Source: Desulfogranum mediterraneum DSM 13871
GTDB lineage: Bacteria; Desulfobacterota; Desulfobulbia; Desulfobulbales; Desulfobulbaceae
DNA length: 64,000 nucleotides
NCBI RefSeq assembly: GCF_000429965.1
Contig: NZ_AUCW01000022.1
Span: 1-64,000 of the forward strand
Direction: 5' to 3'
Shown: positions 33,049-41,810 of the stretch, piece after piece
How positions within the stretch are numbered: position 1 is the stretch's first letter
How the letters are laid out: the number at the start of each line of letters is the position of its first letter
Program-made: the position numbers and the translations under genes
The notes under the pieces: generated by a model
Told to the model about the DNA's origin: nothing
The model's database searches: none
The model's input: only the letters and a program-made list of their open reading frames with translations

Positions 33049-33981
33049 TCAGGGCCTGGAGTTCAAGAGCAGGCGACGCAGACTGTTCTTCAGGAAACGA
33101 AAGGGGTTGAAACGAATGGGCATGAGTTCATCGGGCAGACAAAAGCCGCGAACCGCCAGCTCCTCGGGCCGCTGAAAGAGCCAGGATATTTCCTCCAGTT
33201 CGACCCCTGCCCTGCCCAGCCGCCGGGCAGCACCCCAGAGGGGGCAGCTGGAGGGAGCCACGTCCAGGACCTTCAACAGCGCCGTATCCAGGGCCACCCC
33301 ATTGCGGGCACAGCCCAAGAGACCGAGCTGAAAGGGTCTGCCATGGACCGGGCCGGTGACATGCATGGCCCTGATGCCGTCCAGGAGGGCGACCCCGGGC
33401 GGCAAAACTGCCGGGAGCTCAACGATCCGTTCCAGGAACGATCCCGCTTCACCGCCATGGACCATATGCCACCAGGGCTTGCGGAAACCGACCACACAAC
33501 CAAACAAATTTTTCACCGCCATGGTCAGCCTGGTCTGGGCATGGGCCTTGAGGCGCGGCAGGTTGACCAGCAGATCACACTCCCGGGCAGCCGCGGCCAG
33601 GCCTACCTTCCCCCCTCCGGGCAGGACCAACTGCTCCGCCTGGTCAAATTCCCGAACGCCCACCCCGAGTCGTTGCAGGGGAGCCAGGGCCCCGATGCGA
33701 TCAAGGACGTTCCCGGCAGTGCCAAAGGCCGGTGAATCACCCACCTCCACCCGAGCGCCACGATCGATGAACCAGCCACAGACCGCAGCCAGGACGGCAG
33801 GCTCGGTACAGGCCAGGGCCCTGCTCGCACTGATCAGGTTCGGCTTCACCAGGACATGACAGGAATGCCAGGAAGACCTGGCAAGAACAGCCGTCAGGAG
33901 TTGATCCACCCCCAGGGCCAATCCGCTGGAATCATAGTCTGCACAGGCGAGCAGGCCGACGCTGCTCTTCTCTTCAGCCAT
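33049..33981 (-). CDS. DUF362 family protein
   Basis: A 310-residue member of the DUF362 family, uncharacterised proteins common in anaerobes and often linked to iron-sulfur metabolism. Family features are HVLVKPNLIS, the VEVGDSPAFGTAGNV segment, and LPRLKAHAQTRLTMAVKNLFGCVVG. The C-terminal 4Fe-4S ferredoxin cysteines found in longer members are absent, so this is the short form. It stands alone, bounded by an intrinsic terminator upstream and a dispersed repeat downstream. No function is assigned. Confidence 0.88.
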   Translation of the reverse strand: MAEEKSSVGLLACADYDSSGLALGVDQLLTAVLARSSWHSCHVLVKPNLISASRALACTEPAVLAAVCGWFIDRGARVEVGDSPAFGTAGNVLDRIGALAPLQRLGVGVREFDQAEQLVLPGGGKVGLAAAARECDLLVNLPRLKAHAQTRLTMAVKNLFGCVVGFRKPWWHMVHGGEAGSFLERIVELPAVLPPGVALLDGIRAMHVTGPVHGRPFQLGLLGCARNGVALDTALLKVLDVAPSSCPLWGAARRLGRAGVELEEISWLFQRPEELAVRGFCLPDELMPIRFNPFRFLKNSLRRLLLNSRP

Positions 33982-33996
33982 CCAAAAACCCCCACG

Positions 33997-34036
33997 AAAA
34001 AAAAACCGGCTTAACCCAGAGAAGAGTCAAGCCGGT
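33997..34036 (-). terminator. Intrinsic terminator upstream of DUF362
   Basis: ACCGGCTT (34036-34029, read on the minus strand) pairs with AAGCCGGT (34012-34005) over a 16-nt loop and is followed by eight T. It would stop transcripts arriving from the serA side, about 290 bp past the serA stop. Confidence 0.9.
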
Positions 34037-34321
34037 AAAGGAGAGAAGAGATGAAGTATCTCTGCCCTGGAAATATGCAGAAATGATACCACAACAAAAA
34101 CAGAAGCCTCAAACTTTTTTCCTGCCAATACAACAACCACTTACAAGAGACCAGCAGAGAGAATCCCGGGATAGCGGCTCGACCTTAAGTTCAAATATTT
34201 GAACCTCACGTTTCGATGATTCAAGCCCCTCCTTTAAAAAAATGTGTTTCAACAGAAAGTTACCTTTTTTTTTACCTCACCGGCAGCTGTTGGATATTTT
34301 TTACCCGGTTTGACCACGAAA
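34037..34321. other. serA-DUF362 spacer with perfect 16-bp palindrome
   Basis: This AT-rich spacer between the serA stop and the terminator has no supported gene. At 34189-34204 it contains gttcaaatatttgaac, a perfect palindrome of operator size. With a terminator at its end and no reading frame, it could be a long serA 3' UTR or encode a small RNA; no promoter was recognised. Confidence 0.4.
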
Positions 34322-35509
34322 TCACTGGAAGGCAATAACCCGGGTCCGCAGCACCCCTTCCTGCTGGCAGATCTCTTTCTCCACCTCGGCAGGAACCGGA
34401 CCGGCACAGTCGATGATGTTGTAGCCCAGGGAACCGTTGCTCTTGTTGGTATAGTTCATAATATTGATATCATACTTGCCCAGGATATTACTGACCAGGG
34501 CGATCATCCCGGGCTGGTCGCGGTTGACCACGGTCAGGCGGGTATGGACATCCACGGTGGGGATGGTCTCCACATTGGGAAAGTTGACGCTGTGGACGAT
34601 ATTGCCGTACTCCAGGTAACTCATCAGCTCCTTTACCGCCATGGTGGCACAGTTTTCCTCAGACTCTGAGGTGGAGGCACCCAGATGGGGCGTGACGACG
34701 ATCTTCTCATGACCGATAAAGTTGACCGAAGGAAAATCAGAGATATGACCACGCAGCTTGCCGCTGGCCAAGGCCGCCAGGACCGCCTCTTCATCGACGA
34801 TGGGACCGCGGGCATAGTTGATCAGGATGGCGCCGTCCTGGAGAAACTCCAGGAAATCCTTGGTCGTGACATAGCCGCGGGTATTTTTGTTAAGGGGGAT
34901 ATGGACACTGATGAAGTCCGCCTGCCCCAGGGCCTCCTTCCTGGACCTGGCCAGGATCACCTCCGAGGAGAGTCCGTGGATGTTGTCCATGGCAGGAAAA
35001 GGATCAAAACCGATGACCCGCATGCCGTGATGCAGTCCGGCATTGGCCACCCCGACCCCGATCTTGCCCAGGCCGATCACGGCCAGGGTCTTGCCGGCCA
35101 TCTCCTCGCCCTTATAGAGTTTCTTCTGGGCCTCCACCTCCCGGTTAATGGACTCATCATCACCCAGTTCGGTGAGCTGCTTGCAAAAGGAGATACTCTT
35201 TTCCACGTTGCGCAGCCAGATGCCCAGGGTGGTATAGACCAGCTCCACCACGGCATTGGCATTGGCACCCGGGGTGTTGAACACACAGATACCCTTTTCC
35301 GAAGCCTCATCCACTGCTATATTATTAACACCAGCACCTGCCCGGGCTACGGCCAACAGTTCAGGGAACTGTGACAACTCCACCTTGGAACTGCGGACCA
35401 CCAACCCCAGGGGGTTGCTCTCATCCGAATCCACACTGTAGCGATCTGTGAACAGGGACAAGCCTTCCCGGGCAATGGCATTCATGGTTTTAATTCGAAT
35501 AGGCTGCAT
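34322..35509 (-). CDS. serA: D-3-phosphoglycerate dehydrogenase (ACT-domain form)
   Basis: This enzyme would oxidise 3-phosphoglycerate with NAD, the first step of serine synthesis. The 395-residue protein has the 2-hydroxyacid dehydrogenase fold: VARAGAGVNNI, the NAD-binding VIGLGKIGVGVANA, NYARGPIVDEEA, and the catalytic histidine in TPHLGASTSES. A C-terminal ACT domain (VVNRDQPGMIALVSNILGKYDINIMNYT) suggests allosteric control by serine. The intermediate ASB domain of longer enzymes is missing; this shorter form is common. AGGAAG precedes the ATG. Other 2-hydroxyacids cannot be excluded from sequence alone. Confidence 0.9.
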   Translation of the reverse strand: MQPIRIKTMNAIAREGLSLFTDRYSVDSDESNPLGLVVRSSKVELSQFPELLAVARAGAGVNNIAVDEASEKGICVFNTPGANANAVVELVYTTLGIWLRNVEKSISFCKQLTELGDDESINREVEAQKKLYKGEEMAGKTLAVIGLGKIGVGVANAGLHHGMRVIGFDPFPAMDNIHGLSSEVILARSRKEALGQADFISVHIPLNKNTRGYVTTKDFLEFLQDGAILINYARGPIVDEEAVLAALASGKLRGHISDFPSVNFIGHEKIVVTPHLGASTSESEENCATMAVKELMSYLEYGNIVHSVNFPNVETIPTVDVHTRLTVVNRDQPGMIALVSNILGKYDINIMNYTNKSNGSLGYNIIDCAGPVPAEVEKEICQQEGVLRTRVIAFQ

Positions 35510-35801
35510 GGGACTTCCTCATGGTTGTAGTCGCCTGAACAACGCTTGGCTGCCGGCGCGATTTTGTGTTCTCCTCGCCCCATGATCCAGGCTCAGGGAG
35601 AGCTGAAGCAGATCCGGGGCAGCAGGGATAGAAACCGATGAAAAAAGAAGCAAAGATGAGCCAGAAACCTACAATGAACCATTGCGCATTGTCAAGAGCC
35701 AAGGGGGGCGCCAACCCAGGCTTCCCTTCCCTATCCCGGCAGGATGCTTATGGTTACCGCTATGATCCTCGCCCCTGCCAATCCCAACAAGGCGATACCC
35801 T

Positions 35802-38800
35802 ATGAAAACAGTGACAGGCCTTCTCTGGCCCCTCCTCCTGGCCCTCCTCCTGAGCCTCCCCCTGGAGCTCTCCGCGGCCCAGCCCACCTCGCTGCACCAC
35901 ACCATCTCCATCAGCTTTGATCTCAAGGAGCAGCTCCTCCGGGGTACCTCACGGCTCTCCATTCCGGCCAACAGAGGGCTAGGGCTCCGTTGTGGGTCCT
36001 TGACCGTCACCGGCACCGTCCTTGAGCGGGCCGGACAGACCCCGCAGACACCGGCCATGGGAGCTGGCAACATCCTTCGGCTTCCGCCCTCTCCCCAGGC
36101 CAGGGAACTCTACCTCTCCTGGGAGCTCTCCACCAGGGATCAGCAGGACCAGGACAACCTGATCTCCGCCCAGGGAATCACCCTGGCCGGCTCATGGCAC
36201 CCCCTGGCAGACCAGGCGATGACCTTCACCCTCAAGGCGCTTATCCCCAGGCACTTCACCGCCATCAGCGAGGCCGAGACCATCATCAGCCGGGTCCGCG
36301 GCAAGCAGAGAGAGATCCAAACCAGTTTCACGATCCCCTTGGCCGGCATCCATTTCGTTGCAGGCCCCTACCAGGTGCAGTCCCGCCGGCTCGGTGAGCT
36401 GACCCTGTCCAGCTATTTCTTTGCAGAAGACGCTCAGCTGGCTGCAGAATACCTGGATCGGGCCCAGGAGTATATCCGCTCCTATGAGGGGCTGATCGGC
36501 CCTTTCCCCTACAACCGCTACAGCATAGTCGAAAACCGGCTGCCAACGGGTTTGGCCATGCCCACCTTCACCCTCCTGGGCCAGGCGGTCATCCGGCTGC
36601 CCTTTATCAAAGACACCTCCCTGGGCCATGAGATCCTTCACTCCTGGTGGGGCAACGGGGTCTTTGTCGCCCCGGCCTCGGGCAACTGGTCCGAAGGGCT
36701 GACCAGCTACCTGGCAGATCATCTCCAGGCAGAGCAGGGGCAGCGGGCACAGAGTTACCGTAAAAACCGACTCCTCCGTTATGATGCCGCTGTGCCTGAA
36801 GACAACCTCTTCAGCCTGGCGCAGTTCCGCGACGCCGGGCATGACCAGGCTGATTCCAGACTCAAGCGGGCGGTGGGCTATGACAGGGCTGCGATGCTCT
36901 TTCATATGCTCCGCCAAAAACTGGGCACAACTCTCTTCCAGGAGGGGCTCAGGGATTTTTACCGGAACAACCGCTTCAGCTATGTGGGCTGGGAGGAGAT
37001 TGAGGCCTCCTTTAGCCGGGTCTCCGGCCAAAACCTGTCCCCGTTTTTCAGCCAGTGGCTGCAAGGCAGCGATATCCCGAATCTCGGCCTTGAGCAGCTG
37101 GAGATCAGCCAGGAACAGGGTGGTTCGGTGATTCGCTTTGAGCTGGTCCAACAGAGCCGGGAGCCCTACACCCTGGAGATCCCCATCCGAATCACCACCC
37201 TGGGCGGAATCAGGGAAGAACGCATCACCACCAACAGCAGCAGGGAACAGGTTGAACTGCACAGCGACTACCTGCCCCGCAGTCTCAGCATAGATCCTGG
37301 TTATGATCTGCTCCGCCGCCTGTCCCGCCAGGAATGGGTCCCCACCTGGGCACACTACCTGGGAGCCGAGCAGGCCAGGATCCTGGTCCCTGCCGTCGAT
37401 GCTGAGCCATATCAGCCCCTAATCCAAAGGCTCCGCCAACTGGGCGCCGAGCTGAAGAGGGAGGAGGAGGTCAGCAACCGGGAGCTGCAGCAGGGCGCCT
37501 GGCTCTTCCTGGGCAAAAGCGGCCAGCGCAGCAGTCTCTTTGCAGACCCAGGCGGAACAACAACCGGGTTTTCCCTGCAGGTCCGGGAAAATCCGCTCAA
37601 GCCGGAAGGAATCATGGTGCTGGTGGACAGTGCCTCCAGGGAGGAGACCCGCGCCGCGGCCGGCAGGCTGGACCATTACGGCAAATATTCCACTCTGCTC
37701 TTTCAAGGGGGGCAGATCCGGGAAAAAAGAGTCCAAGCGAGCGTGAACGGCATCCAGGCCCCGCTGATCGCTCCTCCCCAGGGCGTACCGACCCGGGCCT
37801 TGCTGGACTTCAGCCAGATCGTCGGCCGACTTGCAGCGAGCCGGGTCATCTATATCGGCGAGTCCCATACCGATTACAGCGCCCACCTGCTCCAGCTCCA
37901 GCTGATCCAGGCCCTCTACCTGCGCAACCCGAAGATGGTCATCGGCATGGAGATGTTCCCCCGCTCCTCCCAGGCAGCCCTGGACCGCTACAGCAGCGAT
38001 CCCTCCTTCAGTGAGCAGGACTTTCTCCAGGCATCCCGATACTTTCAGGTCTGGGGCTATGACTACCGCCTCTACAGGGAGATCATCAGCTTTGCCCGGG
38101 CCCACCAGCTGCCCATGGTCGGCCTCAACCTGGACAAGGCCCTCACCTCCTCCCTCTTTCACAGCGGCAACACAGACCAGCTCTCCAGCGAGCAGCTGGC
38201 CACGGTTGCCGCCGAGCGGGACCTCAGCCTGCCCGGTTACCGCCAACGGCTGGAACCGATCTTCCGGATGCACCGGAGCCGTGGATCAAAGGGATTTGCA
38301 GGCTTTATCCAGGCCCAGGCGCTCTGGGACGAGACCATGGCCGAGTCGGTTGTCTTTGCCCTCAGGAAGTTCCCGGAGCACCAGCTGGTCGTCATCGCCG
38401 GCAGGGGTCATGTCGATCGCCGGAGCGGTATTCCTCCCCGGGTCCAGCGGAGACTGCCCGCGCTGGTACAGCGGGTGGTCATCCCGGAGGGTGGCAGCAA
38501 TCCCGGAGGAGCAAGGGAGGAGGAAGCAGACTTCCTGATCCCTACCAGGCCCATGGAACTGCGGCCGGCGGGAAAGATGGGAGTCGTCCTGGAACAGCGG
38601 GATGAGGAGACGGTGCGGATCAGCCGGATCAGCCCCCATGGTCAGGCTGCTGAGGCAGGCCTGCAGGCGGGCGATATCATCACCGCAGTGGCCGGGACTC
38701 CGGTGACCAGCGTGGCTGATCTTAAATGCAGTCTCCTGGACCGCAGCCCCGGAGATCAGGTCGATATCCGGGTCCGGCGGCAGGGGCAGCAACTCCACTA

Positions 38801-38870
38801 TCGGCTGGAGTTGTCCAACCTGCAGCCAGGGAGGATGCCCAGGGAGCATCCCCGGTTCAGCGTGCCCTGA
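35802..38870 (+). CDS. Secreted M1-type peptidase / ChaN-like / PDZ fusion
   Basis: A 1022-residue exported protein with an N-terminal signal peptide (cleavage after LELSAA). Residues about 25-510 resemble an M1-type metallopeptidase: HEILH at 276-280 supplies two zinc histidines and Glu298 in NWSEGL the third ligand, at a slightly short spacing. Residues about 680-880 match the ChaN/Tiki-like family (RVIYIGESHTDYSAHLLQLQLIQAL, MVIGMEMFPRSSQ, VVIAGRGHVD), members of which bind heme or act as metal-dependent peptidases. Residues about 925-1005 form a PDZ domain (GQAAEAGLQAGDIITAVAGTPV). It would work in the periplasm. The region between 510 and 680 is not recognised. It stands alone as an operon. 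Confidence 0.85.
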   Translation: MKTVTGLLWPLLLALLLSLPLELSAAQPTSLHHTISISFDLKEQLLRGTSRLSIPANRGLGLRCGSLTVTGTVLERAGQTPQTPAMGAGNILRLPPSPQARELYLSWELSTRDQQDQDNLISAQGITLAGSWHPLADQAMTFTLKALIPRHFTAISEAETIISRVRGKQREIQTSFTIPLAGIHFVAGPYQVQSRRLGELTLSSYFFAEDAQLAAEYLDRAQEYIRSYEGLIGPFPYNRYSIVENRLPTGLAMPTFTLLGQAVIRLPFIKDTSLGHEILHSWWGNGVFVAPASGNWSEGLTSYLADHLQAEQGQRAQSYRKNRLLRYDAAVPEDNLFSLAQFRDAGHDQADSRLKRAVGYDRAAMLFHMLRQKLGTTLFQEGLRDFYRNNRFSYVGWEEIEASFSRVSGQNLSPFFSQWLQGSDIPNLGLEQLEISQEQGGSVIRFELVQQSREPYTLEIPIRITTLGGIREERITTNSSREQVELHSDYLPRSLSIDPGYDLLRRLSRQEWVPTWAHYLGAEQARILVPAVDAEPYQPLIQRLRQLGAELKREEEVSNRELQQGAWLFLGKSGQRSSLFADPGGTTTGFSLQVRENPLKPEGIMVLVDSASREETRAAAGRLDHYGKYSTLLFQGGQIREKRVQASVNGIQAPLIAPPQGVPTRALLDFSQIVGRLAASRVIYIGESHTDYSAHLLQLQLIQALYLRNPKMVIGMEMFPRSSQAALDRYSSDPSFSEQDFLQASRYFQVWGYDYRLYREIISFARAHQLPMVGLNLDKALTSSLFHSGNTDQLSSEQLATVAAERDLSLPGYRQRLEPIFRMHRSRGSKGFAGFIQAQALWDETMAESVVFALRKFPEHQLVVIAGRGHVDRRSGIPPRVQRRLPALVQRVVIPEGGSNPGGAREEEADFLIPTRPMELRPAGKMGVVLEQRDEETVRISRISPHGQAAEAGLQAGDIITAVAGTPVTSVADLKCSLLDRSPGDQVDIRVRRQGQQLHYRLELSNLQPGRMPREHPRFSVP

Positions 38871-38900
38871 TACAGGCCACTGCCCCGGAGAGCTGGAAGC

Positions 38901-39716
38901 TCAGGGCGTGGCCGCCCCTCCACAGACCCGGGCCAGAGCCACGGCCTGACGGTTCTCTTTGACCGCGTGGACCCGGAGGATGTCCACCCCCTGGAGGGCA
39001 CAGAGCGCTGACACCACGGCCGTGGGCAGGTCCCGCTCCAGCGGGGAGAGCTCAAACAGGGTGTTGAAAAAGGATTTTCGGGAATGACCGATCAGCAGAG
39101 GGCAGCCATGTGTTGTAAAGGACTGGATATGGCTGAGGATGGCCAGGTTATGGTCCAGGGTCTTGCCGAAACCGACTCCCGGGTCCAGGATCACCCGCTC
39201 ACGCTTGATCCCCTGCTGCTCGAGCCAGGCCAGACGTTCGCTGAAAAAGGCGTTGATCTCGCTGATCAGATCCCCGTAGCTGGGGCTGAGCTGCATGGTG
39301 GCGGGATCGCCCTGCATATGCATGATGATCACCGGCCCCTGGTAGGCCTGGACGACCTCGACCATGGCAGGATCGTGCTGCAGAGCCGAAATATCGTTGA
39401 CCATGGTGGCGCCGGCGGCCAGGGCGGCCCGGGCCACCCGGGCCTTGGTGGTATCAATGGAGACCGGGATGGTGCTGCTGCAGCCGCGGATGGCGGCAAT
39501 GGCCGGCAGAACCCGGGCAAGCTCTTCCTCCTCAGCCACCGGCTCGGCAAAGGGACGGCTGGATTCCCCACCCACATCGATGATATCCGCCCCCTCGGCC
39601 AGCAGTCTTCGTACCTGGGCCTCCAGCTCCTTTGGCCGTACAAAGCGGCCACCGTCTGAAAACGAGTCCGGGGTGACATTGAGAATCCCCATGATCCGTA
39701 CCTGCTCGTCTGCCAT
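38901..39716 (-). CDS. folP: Dihydropteroate synthase
   Basis: FolP joins p-aminobenzoate to the pterin pyrophosphate in folate synthesis and is the sulfonamide target. The 271-residue protein has GILNVTPDSFSDGG, ADIIDVGGESSRP, VSIDTTKA, MVNDISAL, ILDPGVGFGKT and LIGHSRKSF, the complete set of family motifs. Start 39716 is chosen because GGAGGAGAGC stands immediately upstream; earlier ATGs at 39752 and 39776 fall at or inside the ftsH terminator. ftsH ends 97 bp upstream with a strong terminator between. Confidence 0.96.
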   Translation of the reverse strand: MADEQVRIMGILNVTPDSFSDGGRFVRPKELEAQVRRLLAEGADIIDVGGESSRPFAEPVAEEEELARVLPAIAAIRGCSSTIPVSIDTTKARVARAALAAGATMVNDISALQHDPAMVEVVQAYQGPVIIMHMQGDPATMQLSPSYGDLISEINAFFSERLAWLEQQGIKRERVILDPGVGFGKTLDHNLAILSHIQSFTTHGCPLLIGHSRKSFFNTLFELSPLERDLPTAVVSALCALQGVDILRVHAVKENRQAVALARVCGGAATP

Positions 39717-39752
39717 GCTCTCCTCCAGCTCGACCTTCTCCACCACTGCCAT

Positions 39753-39790
39753 AAAAAAAGGGTTGATTGGCTGCACCAGCCAATCAACCC
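39753..39790 (-). terminator. Intrinsic terminator after ftsH
   Basis: A 14-bp perfect stem (gggttgattggctg at 39760-39773 with its complement 39777-39790), a 3-nt loop and a seven-T tail on the minus strand. It is 23 bp past the ftsH stop and 36 bp before the folP start. Confidence 0.95.
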
Positions 39791-39813
39791 CTGATCATGC
39801 CGTTCTGTTCCTC

Positions 39814-41703
39814 TTACACCTCGATGGTCTCTTCCTCGTCCTTGCTCTCGACCACGGCTTCGGCCACCGGTTCCGCAGAATCGGCGCCCTCTGCGGGGAG
39901 TTCTTCACCCCGTAATTCGGCAATGATCCGATTCATGTCTTCCAGCATGATGGTCTCTTTTTCCAGAAGCTCTTCAGCCACGGCCTTGAGCACATCCATG
40001 TTGTCTTCCAGCAGGCGGGTCACCGAATCGTTGGCATCCAGGATGATCCGCTTCACCGCCTCATCGATCTTCTGGGCAGTGAGCTCACTGTAATCCCGGT
40101 GCTGGGCGATCTCACGGCCAAGGAAGATCTGTTCTTCCTTCTTGCCATAGGCCAGGGGACCCAGTTCGTCGCTCATACCCCACTCACAGACCATCTTGCG
40201 GGCAAGTTCACTGGCCCGCTCGATATCATTGCCGGCTCCGGTGGTGATCTCATCAAAGACCAGTTTTTCCGCCACCCGGCCACCAAAGAGGATGGCAATG
40301 GAGTTGAGCAGGAAGCCGCGGGCATGGGTATACTTCTCATCCATGGGCAGCTGCATGGTCAGGCCCAGGGCCCGGCCGCGGGGAATGATGGTGACCTTAT
40401 GGATGGGATCGGTTCCCGGCAGAAAGCGCGCCACCAGGGCATGACCGGCCTCATGGTAGGCGGTGATTTCCTTCTCCTTCTCCGAGATCATCATGGAGCG
40501 GCGCTCCGCACCCATCATCACCTTGTCCTTGGCCCGTTCCAGCTGTTCGGCGTCAATCTCCTCCTTGCCCTGACGGGCAGCCATCAGGGCGGCCTCGTTG
40601 ACCAGGTTCTCCAGATCAGCCCCGGAAAATCCAGGGGTACCGCGGGCGATGACCGCCATGTCCACATCATCGGCCAACTTGGTCTTCTTCCCGTAGATGT
40701 GGAGGATCTGTTCCCGACCCTTGACATCGGGAACCGGGACCATCACCTGGCGATCGAAACGTCCGGGCCTGAGCAGGGCGGGATCGAGCACATCGGGACG
40801 GTTGGTGGCCGCGATGATGATCACCCCGTCATTGCCCTCAAAACCATCCATCTCCACCAGGAGCTGGTTCAGGGTCTGTTCGCGCTCGTCATGACCGCCG
40901 CCGAGACCGGCGCCGCGATGACGGCCCACGGCATCGATCTCATCGATGAAGATGATGCAGGGGGCATTTTTTTTGCCCTGGTTAAAGAGGTCACGTACCC
41001 TGGAGGCACCAACCCCGACAAACATCTCCACAAAGTCAGAGCCTGAGATGGTAAAGAAGGGCACCCCGGCCTCGCCGGCAATGGCCCGGGCCAGGAGGGT
41101 CTTGCCGGTACCCGGGGAACCGGCCAGGAGCACCCCCTTGGGGATGCGACCGCCCAACTTGGTAAACTTCTGGGGATCACGGAGAAAATCGATAATCTCC
41201 TCCAGCTCCTCCTTGGCCTCGTCTATCCCGGCCACGTCCTTGAAGGTGACCTGGACCTCGCCCTCACCCTGGAGTTTGGCCCTGGTCTTGCCGAAGGAGA
41301 GCGCCCCACCCTTGCCCCCACCCATCTGCATCTGGCGCATGAAGAAGATCCAGACTCCGATCAGGAGCAGCATGGGGAACCAGGAGATAAAGATCGTCAG
41401 ATACCAGGGAGTTTCTTCAGGTTCCTTCACCGAGATATCCACCCCTGACTGCCTGAGCATGGGGATAAGCTCGGCATCGTCGGGAGCCACGGTGACAAAG
41501 GGACGACCATCAAGACCCGCACCTGTGATTTTCTCTCCCCTGATATTCACCTTATTGATCGCCCCGCTCTCCACACTGGACCAGAATTCGCTGTAGGTCA
41601 TGGAGTTGCTGGTGGAGTGGGGTTTGTTGAAGAGGTTGAAGAGGAGAATCATGGTCAGGCCAATGACCAGCCACATGCTTAGATTTTTATAGAAGGTATT
41701 CAA
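39814..41703 (-). CDS. ftsH: ATP-dependent zinc metalloprotease FtsH
   Basis: FtsH is a membrane-anchored hexameric AAA+ protease that degrades misfolded membrane proteins and regulators such as LpxC. The 629-residue protein has two N-terminal membrane helices around a periplasmic domain, the AAA module ([38 protein letters not shown], second region of homology [18 protein letters not shown]) and the protease HEAGH ([11 protein letters not shown]). The start is set at a TTG (41703), giving (M)[14 protein letters not shown] as in relatives; GGGAG lies six bases upstream. The ATG further upstream would add 25 residues ahead of this typical N terminus. Confidence 0.96.
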   Translation of the reverse strand: MNTFYKNLSMWLVIGLTMILLFNLFNKPHSTSNSMTYSEFWSSVESGAINKVNIRGEKITGAGLDGRPFVTVAPDDAELIPMLRQSGVDISVKEPEETPWYLTIFISWFPMLLLIGVWIFFMRQMQMGGGKGGALSFGKTRAKLQGEGEVQVTFKDVAGIDEAKEELEEIIDFLRDPQKFTKLGGRIPKGVLLAGSPGTGKTLLARAIAGEAGVPFFTISGSDFVEMFVGVGASRVRDLFNQGKKNAPCIIFIDEIDAVGRHRGAGLGGGHDEREQTLNQLLVEMDGFEGNDGVIIIAATNRPDVLDPALLRPGRFDRQVMVPVPDVKGREQILHIYGKKTKLADDVDMAVIARGTPGFSGADLENLVNEAALMAARQGKEEIDAEQLERAKDKVMMGAERRSMMISEKEKEITAYHEAGHALVARFLPGTDPIHKVTIIPRGRALGLTMQLPMDEKYTHARGFLLNSIAILFGGRVAEKLVFDEITTGAGNDIERASELARKMVCEWGMSDELGPLAYGKKEEQIFLGREIAQHRDYSELTAQKIDEAVKRIILDANDSVTRLLEDNMDVLKAVAEELLEKETIMLEDMNRIIAELRGEELPAEGADSAEPVAEAVVESKDEEETIEV

Positions 41704-41810
41704 AAAAAACTCCCAAAATAGTGTCGTTAAACGAGTGTCGGCGGGGCCTGAGCAGTCCCACCGACACCTCTCGTGCACAGCTTTGAACTTATAGTAATAC
41801 CATTTCCATC

